A stretch of 64,000 nucleotides of DNA from Aquimarina sp. RZ0 (GCF_008370685.1 NZ_VTZU01000030.1:1-64000); one strand, 5' to 3'; positions 8,105 to 17,470 are shown, counted from the first letter of the stretch. Notes: generated by a model from the letters alone, not told the origin. Numbers and translations are program-made.

Positions 8105-9397
8105 CTAATCAAAAATAACAACAGGGCTAAAACCATATCCTTCTTTGTTATTATCTCCAAAATGAATCTTATAAGTGATCTCATCATTTTGATCTCTACT
8201 TACATGCCCAATTCTGGCCATGGGTACAATTACCATATCGTCCTTATACTGAGCAGTCATAAATCTTAATTCTACAATTTTCTGCAACCCGTCATCTGTC
8301 TTAAAAATTTTGAAATCTACCTTCTCCTGTGCAATATAATCCTGTAAATTTCCTGACAAACTATCCAGCTCTTCTAGTGTTGGAGACAAGATTATTCGAT
8401 GACCTGCTGCCCCCCATTTATGTTTCCATATATAATCTTCATATTTTAACATCCCTCCTCTAAATTGATTTTCTACTGCCGATAACTCATAACAAGTTGG
8501 ATTAAAAGGATGTTTTATATAAGGCGAAAGTCGTTTGGAAACCTGAAACTGCCTAGCAGGATGATTAACAAACTTTAAAGAATTATACTTTCTATCAAAC
8601 CGAAACCTCCACACGTCTGTTTTTTCCGGGTAATTTTCTTCAAAAAGTGCTTCAGATATCAATATTCTATTATAAAACCGAGTAAGCCTGATCAATGATG
8701 TATTCGTATCAGAATCAGGGTAAAACAATTCGCCATCTTTTTCAAAAATAGATAGTGCATCCACCATAGCAACACTTTCTTTTAATTCCTTTTGTGTTGC
8801 ATAAAATTCAAAATTAGTTTTTTGGTTTTTAATATTAAGATCTACAATGGCAGCTCCTGCTGTTCCTGTACCAGTTATCAACTCATTGTACACTTTTATG
8901 AAATCTTCCCAGGAAGTAAATGGACTATCTGCAAAAATAGAAGCATTCATAAAAGACATCCTATCCAAGAGGATTTGATTTAATTTTGCAGCGCTAAAAG
9001 GATACGTGGCTACGGCCTGAAATTCAATATTCTGAAGACCATTCTCTGAAACTGCCATATCAAAACTACCTAGAGAAAAACCACCTCCCTGTTCGACAGG
9101 CAGAAGGTTTTCTAAGACTGAATCAAACCCATCAAGCACACATATATCAGGAAAAGTATCTTCTGATATTTCCTGAGTAGCCTTTTTAATAAAATCGACA
9201 AAAGAATTTGACAAAGAACGGCTAATACCTACATAGTAGTTCGCTATTCTCATTTGTCCACCATTCTCGAGACCATTCTTAAAATGATATTCTTCTGTAA
9301 AAAAAGTTATCATTTCCTGATAAATTTTATCAGGAATACGATCAATAAAACATTCTTCTTCGGTAATTTTATTCGTGTTCTTTTTTTTATTTTCCAA
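8105..9397 (-). CDS. probable ATP-grasp enzyme, partner of the GCS2-type ligase
   Basis: 430 residues, cytoplasmic, no signal. I do not recognise a named family. The C-terminal third has the look of an ATP-grasp domain: IWKHKWGAAGHRI at 323-335 resembles the lysine plus glycine-rich loop that grips ATP. A run ending ELRFM (376-380) and ARIG (394-397) resembles the Mg-ligand strands. The N-terminal part contains QGGGFSLGSFDMAV and IEFQAVATYPF, possible substrate-binding segments. It follows the GCS2 ligase by 11 bp, so the two are almost certainly co-transcribed and act in sequence on the same small molecule or peptide. The fold assignment is inference. Confidence 0.6.
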   Translation of the reverse strand: MENKKKNTNKITEEECFIDRIPDKIYQEMITFFTEEYHFKNGLENGGQMRIANYYVGISRSLSNSFVDFIKKATQEISEDTFPDICVLDGFDSVLENLLPVEQGGGFSLGSFDMAVSENGLQNIEFQAVATYPFSAAKLNQILLDRMSFMNASIFADSPFTSWEDFIKVYNELITGTGTAGAAIVDLNIKNQKTNFEFYATQKELKESVAMVDALSIFEKDGELFYPDSDTNTSLIRLTRFYNRILISEALFEENYPEKTDVWRFRFDRKYNSLKFVNHPARQFQVSKRLSPYIKHPFNPTCYELSAVENQFRGGMLKYEDYIWKHKWGAAGHRIILSPTLEELDSLSGNLQDYIAQEKVDFKIFKTDDGLQKIVELRFMTAQYKDDMVIVPMARIGHVSRDQNDEITYKIHFGDNNKEGYGFSPVVIFD

Positions 9398-9408
9398 TTG
9401 ACCTCGAA

Positions 9409-10851
9409 TTATACCATATCATCTTTAAGTTGACTTATGGATGTGTTTTTCATAACTCTTATGCAATGCTCTTTTTTAAATGAATAAAAATCTAAAAAAA
9501 GCTTTATCCCGCCATTTCTAAAAACCTCTATTCCTGTATCGCCTGGAGAAGCCTGGCTTTCTAATCTCCTATACAAAGGCTCTAAAAACAGCTCTTCGCA
9601 TAAGTTTCTTTTCTTTAACCCTTCCTTTGCGATATCCAGCAGTTCTCGAAGTAAACTAATAATAGGTTTCCCGTCAATGTAAACACAAAAAGCTTTCTTG
9701 ATAGACTCTGATCGTAAATCCTGCCATTCCTGTAATGAGAATCGATTCATCAATTTTTCTGAATTTTCTAAGTTCTCAATCAATCCTAATGTTAAAGCAA
9801 CAGAAGTTAAGGTTTCCTTTGGAGGTTGCTGACAGCACATTCTGCTTTCTATGGTACCATACCTGGGTACTAAGCGAGCATTAAACCAACTAAATGGAAT
9901 CAGATATTGCATGTCCGTGATATCTGGCTCTATACTCACCCTGTTTCCTTGCAAATTAGTTGCTATTGTGGCCGTTTTTCCGAATAAAAATTCATAGAAA
10001 GTTTTTTTGTTTTCTATCTTTAAGAATTTACCTGCTCTCTTCACCAGCAAGGGTTTAAAATCCAGTAAATAGCTCACATAGGCTTCTATATTTTTAAATT
10101 TAGGTGGAATTCCTATTTGATTACGTCTATCAGTAAAACATTGTTCCCAGAATATTTCGCGATTGGTTTTACACACTGCATCTATGCGACCATTCCATAT
10201 AGGAGAATTAGAATGCAATGCAATTTGCAAACCAGAAAGAGCGTTCAATACATTTGTAGCACGTACAGCATCTTCTAATTCAATTTCTATATGGCATTGA
10301 TTAGATGCTGTTATCGTTAATAAATCAGCGTCCACTCCTTGTGATGCTGAAACTATATAATTCGTATAAGAAAACTTCTTAAAAAAGCAATATCGCTCCC
10401 TGGACATCAGCAATTTAGAAGAAGGTGGTGTAACCGGTTGTATACCATATCCTAATATCAAACAAGATCGATGATCAAAATAAGTTATCAGTACTAATAA
10501 TAGTTCTGAAAATCTGGTCTGAATATCATACAAATTATCCTGAGGCGCTAAAACTAATTCTAATATAGCATACCCAACATCTGTTGTCACTGAATCAAAA
10601 TCATAATTGTATTTACCAAGATTAGTGGTATTGATCTTATTTGCAACTGTAAACAGACCAGAAAAAGAATCTTTTCTAAGCACAAAGCCTTTTCTTTCTA
10701 AATACAGAAACATATCCTGAATAACATCACTACCTACCGCTTCACCCTTGTGAGTAACAACTGGTAATTCACATTCAATCCCGATTCCTCTTGCCTTGTT
10801 ATTCTTTGTAAAACGAAAACCTTTTGTAAACTCTGAAACTATGGCTTGCAT
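9409..10851 (-). CDS. GCS2-fold carboxylate-amine ligase (glutamate-cysteine ligase-like)
   Basis: 480 residues. The features of the plant-type glutamate-cysteine ligase/YbdK superfamily (GCS2) are present: GIGIECELPVV at 22-32 for the metal and glutamate site, NQCHIEIEL in the middle, LQIALHSNSPIWNGRIDA, and RLVPRYGTIESRMCCQQP near residue 340. The family joins a carboxylate to an amine using ATP. A true glutathione pathway is uncertain because the downstream partner is not a standard glutathione synthetase. Such ligases are known to be paired with ATP-grasp enzymes for making small peptides or tagging proteins. First gene of the operon. Confidence 0.8.
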   Translation of the reverse strand: MQAIVSEFTKGFRFTKNNKARGIGIECELPVVTHKGEAVGSDVIQDMFLYLERKGFVLRKDSFSGLFTVANKINTTNLGKYNYDFDSVTTDVGYAILELVLAPQDNLYDIQTRFSELLLVLITYFDHRSCLILGYGIQPVTPPSSKLLMSRERYCFFKKFSYTNYIVSASQGVDADLLTITASNQCHIEIELEDAVRATNVLNALSGLQIALHSNSPIWNGRIDAVCKTNREIFWEQCFTDRRNQIGIPPKFKNIEAYVSYLLDFKPLLVKRAGKFLKIENKKTFYEFLFGKTATIATNLQGNRVSIEPDITDMQYLIPFSWFNARLVPRYGTIESRMCCQQPPKETLTSVALTLGLIENLENSEKLMNRFSLQEWQDLRSESIKKAFCVYIDGKPIISLLRELLDIAKEGLKKRNLCEELFLEPLYRRLESQASPGDTGIEVFRNGGIKLFLDFYSFKKEHCIRVMKNTSISQLKDDMV

Positions 10852-11159
10852 TAATATTATCTATTTAAAGAAGTACATAAAAACACTATCTGCCATATAT
10901 TTATAACAAATAAAGCAATTCAAAAATAGACTAAAATTTCCCCAAAAAATAAAATAAAAAAACCAAAAAAAACAGGATTTACCGCAACAAACTACTTCAC
11001 AATGTATTACAAAAATGAAAGAGGTGAATAACCATACAATTATTATTGTTTCATAATAATATATTCATAGTGAGCATATAAATCGTGTAATATCATTTGC
11101 ATTTTCTTACTTTCTGAGGTTATGCAGGAATTTTGAGAAAAACAATTCAGGAAGTTATA
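10852..11159. other. intergenic region upstream of the ligase operon
   Basis: 308 bp without a gene. A possible -7 box for the ligase operon, TATTTTTG on the minus strand, lies at 10928-10921. An A/T-only hairpin lies at about 11039-11060 and may end gldD transcription. Nothing else is visible. Confidence 0.4.
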
Positions 11160-11735
11160 TTATTCTCCCCACTTGATAGTTTCTACTAGATGCAGTACAT
11201 CATTATGCAAATAGTTTGCCGCTGGTTGTATAGAATCGTAATTGGGTCTTACTTTAAAATATACAGATCCGGATAAAAAATGCGTCGTACTATCTGTCAC
11301 ATAAAACTGACTCTGTGATGCAGCATTACCAGATACAGTATAGATTCTACCATATATTTTGTCTTCAGTATTTATAAAATCTTTTGGCTTAATGGCATCT
11401 GCTTTTACAAAATGTTCCTGGGTAAGATTCTGAGCATCTCTGAGAAGTGAATCCAGGTTATTATGTATTTTGTGATATGAAATATAGACTGTTGCCTTTA
11501 GGTCAGGATACTCCAGATTGTACCAGCATTTTCTATTATATTTTGGTTTTTGAAACTTGCTGATCTTATTTTTCTCAAAAGTATACGAACAATCTGTTTG
11601 AAATTTTTCATAATCAGGAGTAGGATAACTTAATCGCAGCATCCCTTTAGGTTTAGGTAAAGTCTCTCCTCCACAAGAAATCAATAAGCAGAAAATAATT
11701 ACTAAAAACAAAGGGTATGAAGTTCTCTTATTCAT
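11160..11735 (-). CDS. gldD: gliding motility lipoprotein GldD
   Basis: 191 residues with a lipoprotein signal ending in LLISC followed by GGE. The body carries the GldD pattern: PKPKGMLRLSYPTPDYEKF, CWYNLEYPDLKATVYISYH and a C-terminal FKVRPNYDSIQPA. GldD is needed for type IX secretion and gliding in Flavobacterium. It starts inside the end of gldE (8-bp overlap), and the order mutY-ssb-gldE-gldD is the conserved one. Confidence 0.95.
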   Translation of the reverse strand: MNKRTSYPLFLVIIFCLLISCGGETLPKPKGMLRLSYPTPDYEKFQTDCSYTFEKNKISKFQKPKYNRKCWYNLEYPDLKATVYISYHKIHNNLDSLLRDAQNLTQEHFVKADAIKPKDFINTEDKIYGRIYTVSGNAASQSQFYVTDSTTHFLSGSVYFKVRPNYDSIQPAANYLHNDVLHLVETIKWGE

Positions 11736-13059
11736 GAATTGTTATTTTTACTCTTTTAATACGCTTGTTATCTAAGGCTTCTACCTTAAAATCATAATTC
11801 GTTACAGTTAGTACTTCTCCCGGCTTAGGAAAGCTTCCTGATATTTCTAATAAAAATCCTGCTACAGTCTCGGCATCACCTTTTTTACTCTCAAAAATGC
11901 TCGTATCTTCTAATTTTAAAATCTTATAAAAATCTTTTAATGAGGTTCGACCTTCAAAAACATAATTATAATCATCTAACTTCGAAAATATTAAATCTTC
12001 ATCATCAAACTCATCACTAATATCTCCTACAATTTCTTCAATAATATCTTCAAGAGAAATTAAGCCACTTGTCCCGCCATACTCATCAACTACAATTGCC
12101 AAATGATTCTTTTTATCTTTAAAATCGTTTAACAAATCATCTAATTTCTTGTTCTCCGGTACAAAATATGGGTCTCTAAGCAAATTAATCCAATCAAAAT
12201 TTTGATGATTTATATATGGCAATAGATCTTTTACATACAGAATCCCGATTACCTTATCAATACTATCTTCATAAACAGGGATGCGAGAATATCCTTTTTC
12301 AATAATCTCTGATAAAATATCCTTATATGCAGTCTGATTATCTATTGCAAAAATATCAATTCTGGGGATCATAACCTGTTTAGTATCGGTATTACCAAAA
12401 GACACAATTCCCTCTAGTATTTTTTTTTCTTCGGTAGTGGTATCTGTATCAGAAGTTAATTCTAATGCCTGAGATAATTGATCTACACTAATATTTGACT
12501 TCTGTTTTCCTAGTTTATTGTGAATTCCGATAGTTACAAAACGCATTGGAAGGCTTATCGGGCTTATAAGCCAATCCAATAAACCCAATGGTCTAGCCAT
12601 AAAATTAGCAAATTTGAGTCTATTTCTACTTGCGTAGACTTTTGGTAAAATTTCCCCAAATAGTAAAATCAAAAAAGTAACTACGCCAACTTCTACAATA
12701 AATCTTAGTTTTAACCATTCCAGCCCAAATAATACAATTTCATCAAGTCCCTTAAAATAAATTTTTCCAAGAGAATCAAAAAGAAGTACGATAGCTATAT
12801 TAATAAAATTATTGGCGACTAATATAGTGGCTAGTAATTTCTTAGGTTTACTTAATAATTTGCGAATTATTTTTTGATTTATCGACGCATCCTCATCATC
12901 TGTTTTTAAATCAGAAGGTGTTAAGGAAAATAAAGAAACTTCACTACCAGATATAAGCGCAGAACAGAGCAATAAAAACAAAAGCACAGCAAGATTAATT
13001 AGCTGTGAAGTATCAAAAGCTGCTAATAGAATAAATAACGGTTCAGGATCAGGATCCAA
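11728..13059 (-). CDS. gldE: gliding motility-associated protein GldE (CNNM/CorC family)
   Basis: 443 residues, starting from a TTG codon. An N-terminal DUF21/CNNM membrane region (helices at about 18-40, 80-105, 118-150) is followed by paired CBS domains (about 205-330, containing MIPRIDIFAID and VIGILYVKDLLPY). A CorC/HlyC transporter-associated domain follows (about 350-440). This is the architecture of GldE, which cooperates with GldD. It is 24 bp after ssb and overlaps gldD by 8 bp. The alternative reading is a generic hemolysin-family protein, but the neighbourhood supports GldE. Confidence 0.93.
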   Translation of the reverse strand: MDPDPEPLFILLAAFDTSQLINLAVLLFLLLCSALISGSEVSLFSLTPSDLKTDDEDASINQKIIRKLLSKPKKLLATILVANNFINIAIVLLFDSLGKIYFKGLDEIVLFGLEWLKLRFIVEVGVVTFLILLFGEILPKVYASRNRLKFANFMARPLGLLDWLISPISLPMRFVTIGIHNKLGKQKSNISVDQLSQALELTSDTDTTTEEKKILEGIVSFGNTDTKQVMIPRIDIFAIDNQTAYKDILSEIIEKGYSRIPVYEDSIDKVIGILYVKDLLPYINHQNFDWINLLRDPYFVPENKKLDDLLNDFKDKKNHLAIVVDEYGGTSGLISLEDIIEEIVGDISDEFDDEDLIFSKLDDYNYVFEGRTSLKDFYKILKLEDTSIFESKKGDAETVAGFLLEISGSFPKPGEVLTVTNYDFKVEALDNKRIKRVKITIHE

Positions 13060-13083
13060 ATTAAGAGTGTTTAGTTAAACATA

Positions 13084-13545
13084 TCAGAATGGAAGATTAT
13101 CTTCTTCCATCCCTGGGGATGTTGATGAAACAGACTGTTCACGAGAATCAGAAGTTTCTACTCCCGATTGTTTTTTTTGTGCAATCATTTCAGTTTGTTG
13201 GTTTTCATTTTTTGGAGTTAAAAACGTAAAATCAATACATTGTATTTCTGTGCTATATCTGTCTTTACCCTGATCATCCTGCCATTTTCTTGTTTTAAGG
13301 CGACCTTCGATATACACTTTATCTCCTTTTTTTAAATATTTTTCGCATATTTCTGCAGCCTTATTACGAACTACGATCGTATGCCATTCTGTAGAAATCA
13401 TCTTTTCTCCAGTACTTTTATTTACATAAGAATCATTTGTTGCCAGCGGAAATCTACCTATGCATCCTCCTCCTTCAAACCAACGCATCTTTACTTCATC
13501 ACCAGTATGCCCAATAAGCATTACTTTATTTAACGTCCCCGACAT
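13084..13545 (-). CDS. ssb: single-stranded DNA-binding protein
   Basis: 153 residues. An N-terminal OB fold (1-110) begins MSGTLNKVMLIGHTGDEVKM. A disordered Gln/Ser-rich tail follows and ends in the acidic tip MEEDNLPF, the protein-interaction motif of bacterial SSB. It binds single-stranded DNA in replication, repair and recombination. It sits between mutY and gldE in the conserved flavobacterial order. Confidence 0.97.
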   Translation of the reverse strand: MSGTLNKVMLIGHTGDEVKMRWFEGGGCIGRFPLATNDSYVNKSTGEKMISTEWHTIVVRNKAAEICEKYLKKGDKVYIEGRLKTRKWQDDQGKDRYSTEIQCIDFTFLTPKNENQQTEMIAQKKQSGVETSDSREQSVSSTSPGMEEDNLPF

Positions 13546-13588
13546 ATGCTTTATTATTTATAGTAAATGTAATAAAAAAGCACCACAC

Positions 13589-14641
13589 CTAAAAAACCCG
13601 ATCTATAAAATTACCTATTAATATGGGAACCGGATATTCTTTGATTTTTTTTGTCTCCACAAGTGTATGTCCCTCAATTTTGTTTGGTTTTTTTATAAGA
13701 TTAATAATATAGAAACGAGTATACAAATGTTGGTGTGATAACTTATGGATTATAAACGGCTCTTCATAAAGCGTAATTTCATACTTCACATCTCCTATTA
13801 TATCCTTAAAAATATCAGAATTCTCTATATAATTCATATCTACCTCACTATTGGCTTCTACTAACGGAAACTCATAAAGGTTTTGCCAAATACCTTTGCC
13901 TGCTCTTTGCCGGATTATTGTTGTACGTGTATCGATAAAAAATATCAGATAATTAAAGTATCTTTTTTTTATCTTTTGTTTTTTGAGTTTTACAGGTAGT
14001 ACCGAAACCTTTCCTTTTTTAAGCCCTTCGCAGCTTTCATTCAAAGGGCAAATGATACAATACGGACTTTGAGGCTTACATTGTAATGCTCCAAACTCCA
14101 TAATTGCCTGATTATGAGTAGCAGGATCTTTATGATCTATGAGTTCAATTGCCAGTTTTTTAAAGTTCTTTATTCCCTCAGTACTATTAATAGGTGTAGC
14201 TATATTAAAATAACGGGATAAGACCCTATATACATTTCCGTCTACTACGGGAACAGCTTCATTATAACATATTGATGCGATCGCGCTGGCGGTATAATCT
14301 CCAACTCCCTTTAGCGTCAGTAATTCTTTATAAGTGACAGGAAAAACACCTTTAAGATCATTAGCAACATACCTGGCAGTAGCGTGCAAGTTCCTTGCTC
14401 TGGAATAATACCCTAATCCCTGCCATAATTTAAGCACCTGTTCTTCCTCGGCATTTGCCAGGTCAAATACCGTAGGATAGGTATCAATAAACGACATATA
14501 ATACGGTAATCCTTGTGCAACTCTGGTCTGTTGCAGTATAATTTCGCTGAGCCAAATCCGGTAAGGATCTGTAGTTTCTCTCCACGGCATTGTTCTTTTG
14601 TTTTGTAAGTACCACGAAATGAGTTTTTTAGAGAAAATCAT
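13589..14641 (-). CDS. mutY: A/G-specific adenine DNA glycosylase MutY
   Basis: 350 residues. The N-terminus PWRETTDPYRIWLSEIILQQTRV has the conserved catalytic-loop Glu. The helix-hairpin-helix LKGVGDYTASAIASICY and the following VPVVDGNVYRVLSR supply the catalytic Asp. The iron-sulfur cluster cysteines are C-x6-C-x2-C-x5-C in CKPQSPYCIICPLNESC. The C-terminal NUDIX-like domain (about 230-350) recognises 8-oxoG. It removes adenine opposite 8-oxoguanine. Divergent from the HU gene and first gene of the mutY-ssb-gldE-gldD run. Confidence 0.97.
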   Translation of the reverse strand: MIFSKKLISWYLQNKRTMPWRETTDPYRIWLSEIILQQTRVAQGLPYYMSFIDTYPTVFDLANAEEEQVLKLWQGLGYYSRARNLHATARYVANDLKGVFPVTYKELLTLKGVGDYTASAIASICYNEAVPVVDGNVYRVLSRYFNIATPINSTEGIKNFKKLAIELIDHKDPATHNQAIMEFGALQCKPQSPYCIICPLNESCEGLKKGKVSVLPVKLKKQKIKKRYFNYLIFFIDTRTTIIRQRAGKGIWQNLYEFPLVEANSEVDMNYIENSDIFKDIIGDVKYEITLYEEPFIIHKLSHQHLYTRFYIINLIKKPNKIEGHTLVETKKIKEYPVPILIGNFIDRVF

Positions 14642-14701
14642 AAGTAAATCATAAGTTTTACAAAATTAAACGTTTAAAAGATGATAATTTCATCTTAAGT
14701 A

Positions 14702-14733
14702 TTGATATTTTGGATTTTAAATTATTATATTTG
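14702..14733 (+). promoter_or_regulatory. promoter of the HU gene (TTG, 21 nt, TATATTTG)
   Basis: TTG at 14702-14704 and TATATTTG at 14726-14733 match the Bacteroidetes -33/-7 consensus. They lie about 39 bp before the HU start codon. Confidence 0.75.
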
Positions 14734-14771
14734 CCCCCTTGAAAATTTAAAAACCCCTAAATAGGAATCTA

Positions 14772-15062
14772 ATGACTAAAGCAGATATTGTAGCAAAAAT
14801 TTCAGAAAAACTAGGAATAGAAAAAGGAGATGTTCAGGCAACCGTTGAAACTTTTATGGAAGAAGTAAAAAGTTCTTTAGAAAGTGGTGATAATGTATAC
14901 CTAAGAGGATTTGGTAGTTTTATCATTAAGACAAGAGCAGAAAAAACTGGACGTAACATTTCTAAAAACACTACAATTAAAATTCCAGCACACAACATCC
15001 CAGCTTTTAAACCGGCAAAAGTTTTTGTAGAAGGAGTAAAAACTAACGTAGAAGTTAAGTAA
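14772..15062 (+). CDS. HU/IHF family nucleoid DNA-binding protein
   Basis: 96 residues, typical length. MTKADIVAKISEKLGI, the RGFGSFIIKTRAEKTGRN loop and IKIPAHNIPAFKPAKVF include the conserved beta-arm Pro used for DNA intercalation. It bends and compacts DNA. It is followed 31 bp later by a small basic ORF and then by RNase G, an arrangement I know from other Flavobacteriia. Confidence 0.95.
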   Translation: MTKADIVAKISEKLGIEKGDVQATVETFMEEVKSSLESGDNVYLRGFGSFIIKTRAEKTGRNISKNTTIKIPAHNIPAFKPAKVFVEGVKTNVEVK

Positions 15063-15093
15063 AAAATTAATAATAAATAAACAAGCACACACT

Positions 15094-15183
15094 ATGCCAA
15101 GTGGTAAAAAACGAAAAAGACATAAGGTAGCTACGCACAAGCGTAAAAAGAGAAGAAGAGCTAATCGTCACAAGAAAAAGTAG
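15094..15183 (+). CDS. 29-residue, highly basic conserved small protein
   Basis: The reading frame ATG 15094 to TAG 15183 encodes 29 residues, of which about two thirds are Lys, Arg or His (start MPSGKKRKRHK, end RRANRHKKK). Nothing like this composition is expected by chance in 33% GC DNA. I recall near-identical ORFs between HU and RNase G in many Flavobacteriia, from memory. Size and charge suggest a ribosome-associated protein of the THX/bS22 kind, an inference. Its stop codon lies inside the stem of the following terminator. Confidence 0.8.
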   Translation: MPSGKKRKRHKVATHKRKKRRRANRHKKK

Positions 15184-15200
15184 TTTTCTAACTACTTTTT
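15175..15200 (+). terminator. terminator overlapping the stop of the 29-residue ORF
   Basis: An 11-bp perfect stem (aaaaagtagtt 15175-15185 with aactacttttt 15190-15200), a tetraloop and a following T run. The stop codon 15181-15183 is part of the stem. Confidence 0.85.
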
Positions 15201-15219
15201 TCTTTTAAAAAAGTTCTTT

Positions 15220-15268
15220 GAAATCGAGATAAAGTATACTATAATTCTACCTTTATTATACTTTATTT
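15220..15268. repeat. inverted repeat upstream of the RNase G gene
   Basis: ataaagtata pairs with tatactttat across a loop of about 27 nt. Position in the leader of rng suggests a possible 5'UTR structure, by analogy with the autoregulated leader of E. coli rne. The stem is A/T rich and may be fortuitous. Confidence 0.35.
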
Positions 15269-15360
15269 CAACGGGATTATTAAAATTCCTGTGAATAAAA
15301 TTGTTTAATCCATCTGTCTCGATACAAAATATTTCGAGGTGGATAAAAATCTAATTTAGA

Positions 15361-16902
15361 GTGAACAAAGAATTGATCATTAGATCCGGTTCCTCCACAG
15401 ATTTTGCCTTGTTAAAAGATGGAAAACTAATTGAATTACATAAGGAAGAAGATGACAGTAATTTTGCTGTAGGTGATATTTTTATTGCCAAAATACGCAA
15501 AGCTGTCCCAGGTCTTAATGCCGCATTTGTTAATGTTGGCTATGAGAAAGATGCATTTTTGCACTATCATGACCTCGGTCCTCAAGTATCTTCTTTACTT
15601 AAATTCATTAAACGTGTAAGCACAGGTAAAGCAAAAGAATATTCTCTTAAGAATTTTTCTTTTGAAGATGATATTAATAAACATGGTATTATTACTGATG
15701 TATTAAAATCAAATCAATCACTATTGGTACAAATAGTAAAAGAACCTATATCTACAAAAGGACCTCGAATTAGCTCAGAGCTATCGATTGCTGGTAGATA
15801 TATAGTGTTAGTACCTTTTTCAAACAGAATCTCTATTTCTCAAAAAATAGAATCTTCTGATGAAAAAGAACGTCTGAAAAGACTGGTAAAAAGTATTAAA
15901 CCTAAAGGATTCGGAATTATTGTTCGTACTGTAGCGGAAGGCAAAAAAGTAGCAGAACTAGATAAAGATTTGCAAAATCTAGTTGGGCGTTGGGAAACTA
16001 TGTGTAAGAAATTATACAAAGCACATCATCCGTCAAAAGTTTTAGGTGAAATGAACAGAGCATCTTCTATACTAAGAGATGTTTTTAATGACACCTTTAC
16101 TTCGATCGTTGTAGACGAGGAAGAACTCTACAATCAAGTAAAAGATTATCTGCAAGAAATTGCACCAAAAAAAGAATCAATCGTAAAATTACACACTTCA
16201 AAAACTCCTGTTTTTGAAAAACATGGTATTGAACGACAAATCAAGACCAGTTTTGGCAAAACAGTTTCCATGAGTAAAGGTGCTTATTTAGTCATAGAGC
16301 ACACAGAAGCAATGCATGTCATTGATGTTAACAGTGGAAACCGATCAAATAAAGCCAAAAACCAGGAAGACACTGCCTTAGAGGTAAATCTAATCAGTGC
16401 AACAGAGCTAGCTCGCCAACTACGTCTTAGGGATATGGGGGGCATTATTGTAGTCGATTTCATAGACATGAATAATGCAGATAACCGAAGAACACTCTTC
16501 AATCACTTACGTGAAGAGATGAAAGACGACAGGGCAAAGCATAAAATTTTACCGCCAAGTAAGTTTGGCTTGATTCAAATCACGCGACAGCGTGTACGAC
16601 CAGAAATGAATATCAAAACTCGTGAGGAAAACCCTAACGGAGGAAATGGTGAGATTGAGGCACCAATAGTTTTAATAGATAAAATTAAGGTCGATTTAGA
16701 AAAGTTAATTAAAAAAGAGTATAAAAAGATTACGCTAAGTGCGCATCCTTTTATCGCAGCTTTTTTAACTAAAGGATTTCCATCCACCCGTTTTCAATGG
16801 TTTTTTAACCATAAAAAATGGGTAAAAATTATACCTAGAGACGCTTACACGTATTTAGAATATCATTTTCTCGATGAAAATGGAGAAGTGATAAAATTAT
16901 AA
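15361..16902 (+). CDS. rng: ribonuclease G/E family protein
   Basis: 513 residues with a GTG start. The N-terminal S1 domain has VGDIFIAKIRKAVPGLNAAF and NVGYEKDAFLHYHDLG. The 5'-sensor/DNase I-like catalytic domain has HVIDVNSGNR and GGIIVVDFIDMNN, whose Asp residues bind the catalytic Mg. No long C-terminal scaffold is present, so RNase G-like rather than RNase E-like. It processes rRNA precursors and mRNA. Its own terminator follows at once. Confidence 0.95.
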   Translation: MNKELIIRSGSSTDFALLKDGKLIELHKEEDDSNFAVGDIFIAKIRKAVPGLNAAFVNVGYEKDAFLHYHDLGPQVSSLLKFIKRVSTGKAKEYSLKNFSFEDDINKHGIITDVLKSNQSLLVQIVKEPISTKGPRISSELSIAGRYIVLVPFSNRISISQKIESSDEKERLKRLVKSIKPKGFGIIVRTVAEGKKVAELDKDLQNLVGRWETMCKKLYKAHHPSKVLGEMNRASSILRDVFNDTFTSIVVDEEELYNQVKDYLQEIAPKKESIVKLHTSKTPVFEKHGIERQIKTSFGKTVSMSKGAYLVIEHTEAMHVIDVNSGNRSNKAKNQEDTALEVNLISATELARQLRLRDMGGIIVVDFIDMNNADNRRTLFNHLREEMKDDRAKHKILPPSKFGLIQITRQRVRPEMNIKTREENPNGGNGEIEAPIVLIDKIKVDLEKLIKKEYKKITLSAHPFIAAFLTKGFPSTRFQWFFNHKKWVKIIPRDAYTYLEYHFLDENGEVIKL

Positions 16903-16906
16903 AACG

Positions 16907-16940
16907 AAACCCAGCTTATTATGTATAGGCTGGGTTTTTT
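16907..16940 (+). terminator. terminator of rng
   Basis: Stem aaacccagc (16907-16915) with gctgggttt (16929-16937) and a T run, 5 bp after the rng stop. Confidence 0.88.
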
Positions 16941-16982
16941 GTTTTTACTACATTTAATAAAAGCTTTGTACCTTTATACCGT

Positions 16983-17459
16983 ATGTATCAAAAACCACCT
17001 CAATCTATTACTGTATCCGAGGCACTTAAAAAAATGGAACACTATTGCGCCTATCAGGAAAGATGTCACAAGGACATCATGGACAAGTTGACGACTATGA
17101 GATTAATCCCGGAAGCAAAAGAAACAATTATTTTACACCTTTTAGAGCATAATTTCCTAAATGAAGAACGCTTTGCCAAAAGCTATGTCAGCGGTAAATT
17201 CAGAATCAAAAAATGGGGAAAAAAGCGAATTATCAGAGAGCTTAAATTCAGACAAATATCTACCTATATTATAGAAAGTGCCCTAAAAGAAATCCCGGAG
17301 ACAACCTACTTGGAAACTTTTCATGAATTAGCAGAAAAAAAAATGGCATCAATTACAGAACAAGACCCTACTAAAAAGAAAAAAAAACTAATTGATTACC
17401 TATTGTATCGAGGCTGGGAAAATCAATTAGTTTTTGAAAAGGTGAATGAACTTTCTTAG
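16983..17459 (+). CDS. recX: RecX family regulatory protein
   Basis: 158 residues made of three-helix RecX repeats. Residues 12-60 contain ALKKMEHYCAYQERCHKDIM, then LLEHNFLNEERFAKSYVSGKFRIKKWGKKRI, the signature of the family. RecX binds RecA filaments and limits their activity. recA is not in the window. Convergent with the S41 protease gene, with only 11 bp between stops. Confidence 0.92.
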   Translation: MYQKPPQSITVSEALKKMEHYCAYQERCHKDIMDKLTTMRLIPEAKETIILHLLEHNFLNEERFAKSYVSGKFRIKKWGKKRIIRELKFRQISTYIIESALKEIPETTYLETFHELAEKKMASITEQDPTKKKKKLIDYLLYRGWENQLVFEKVNELS

Positions 17460-17470
17460 TAATGAACTGT

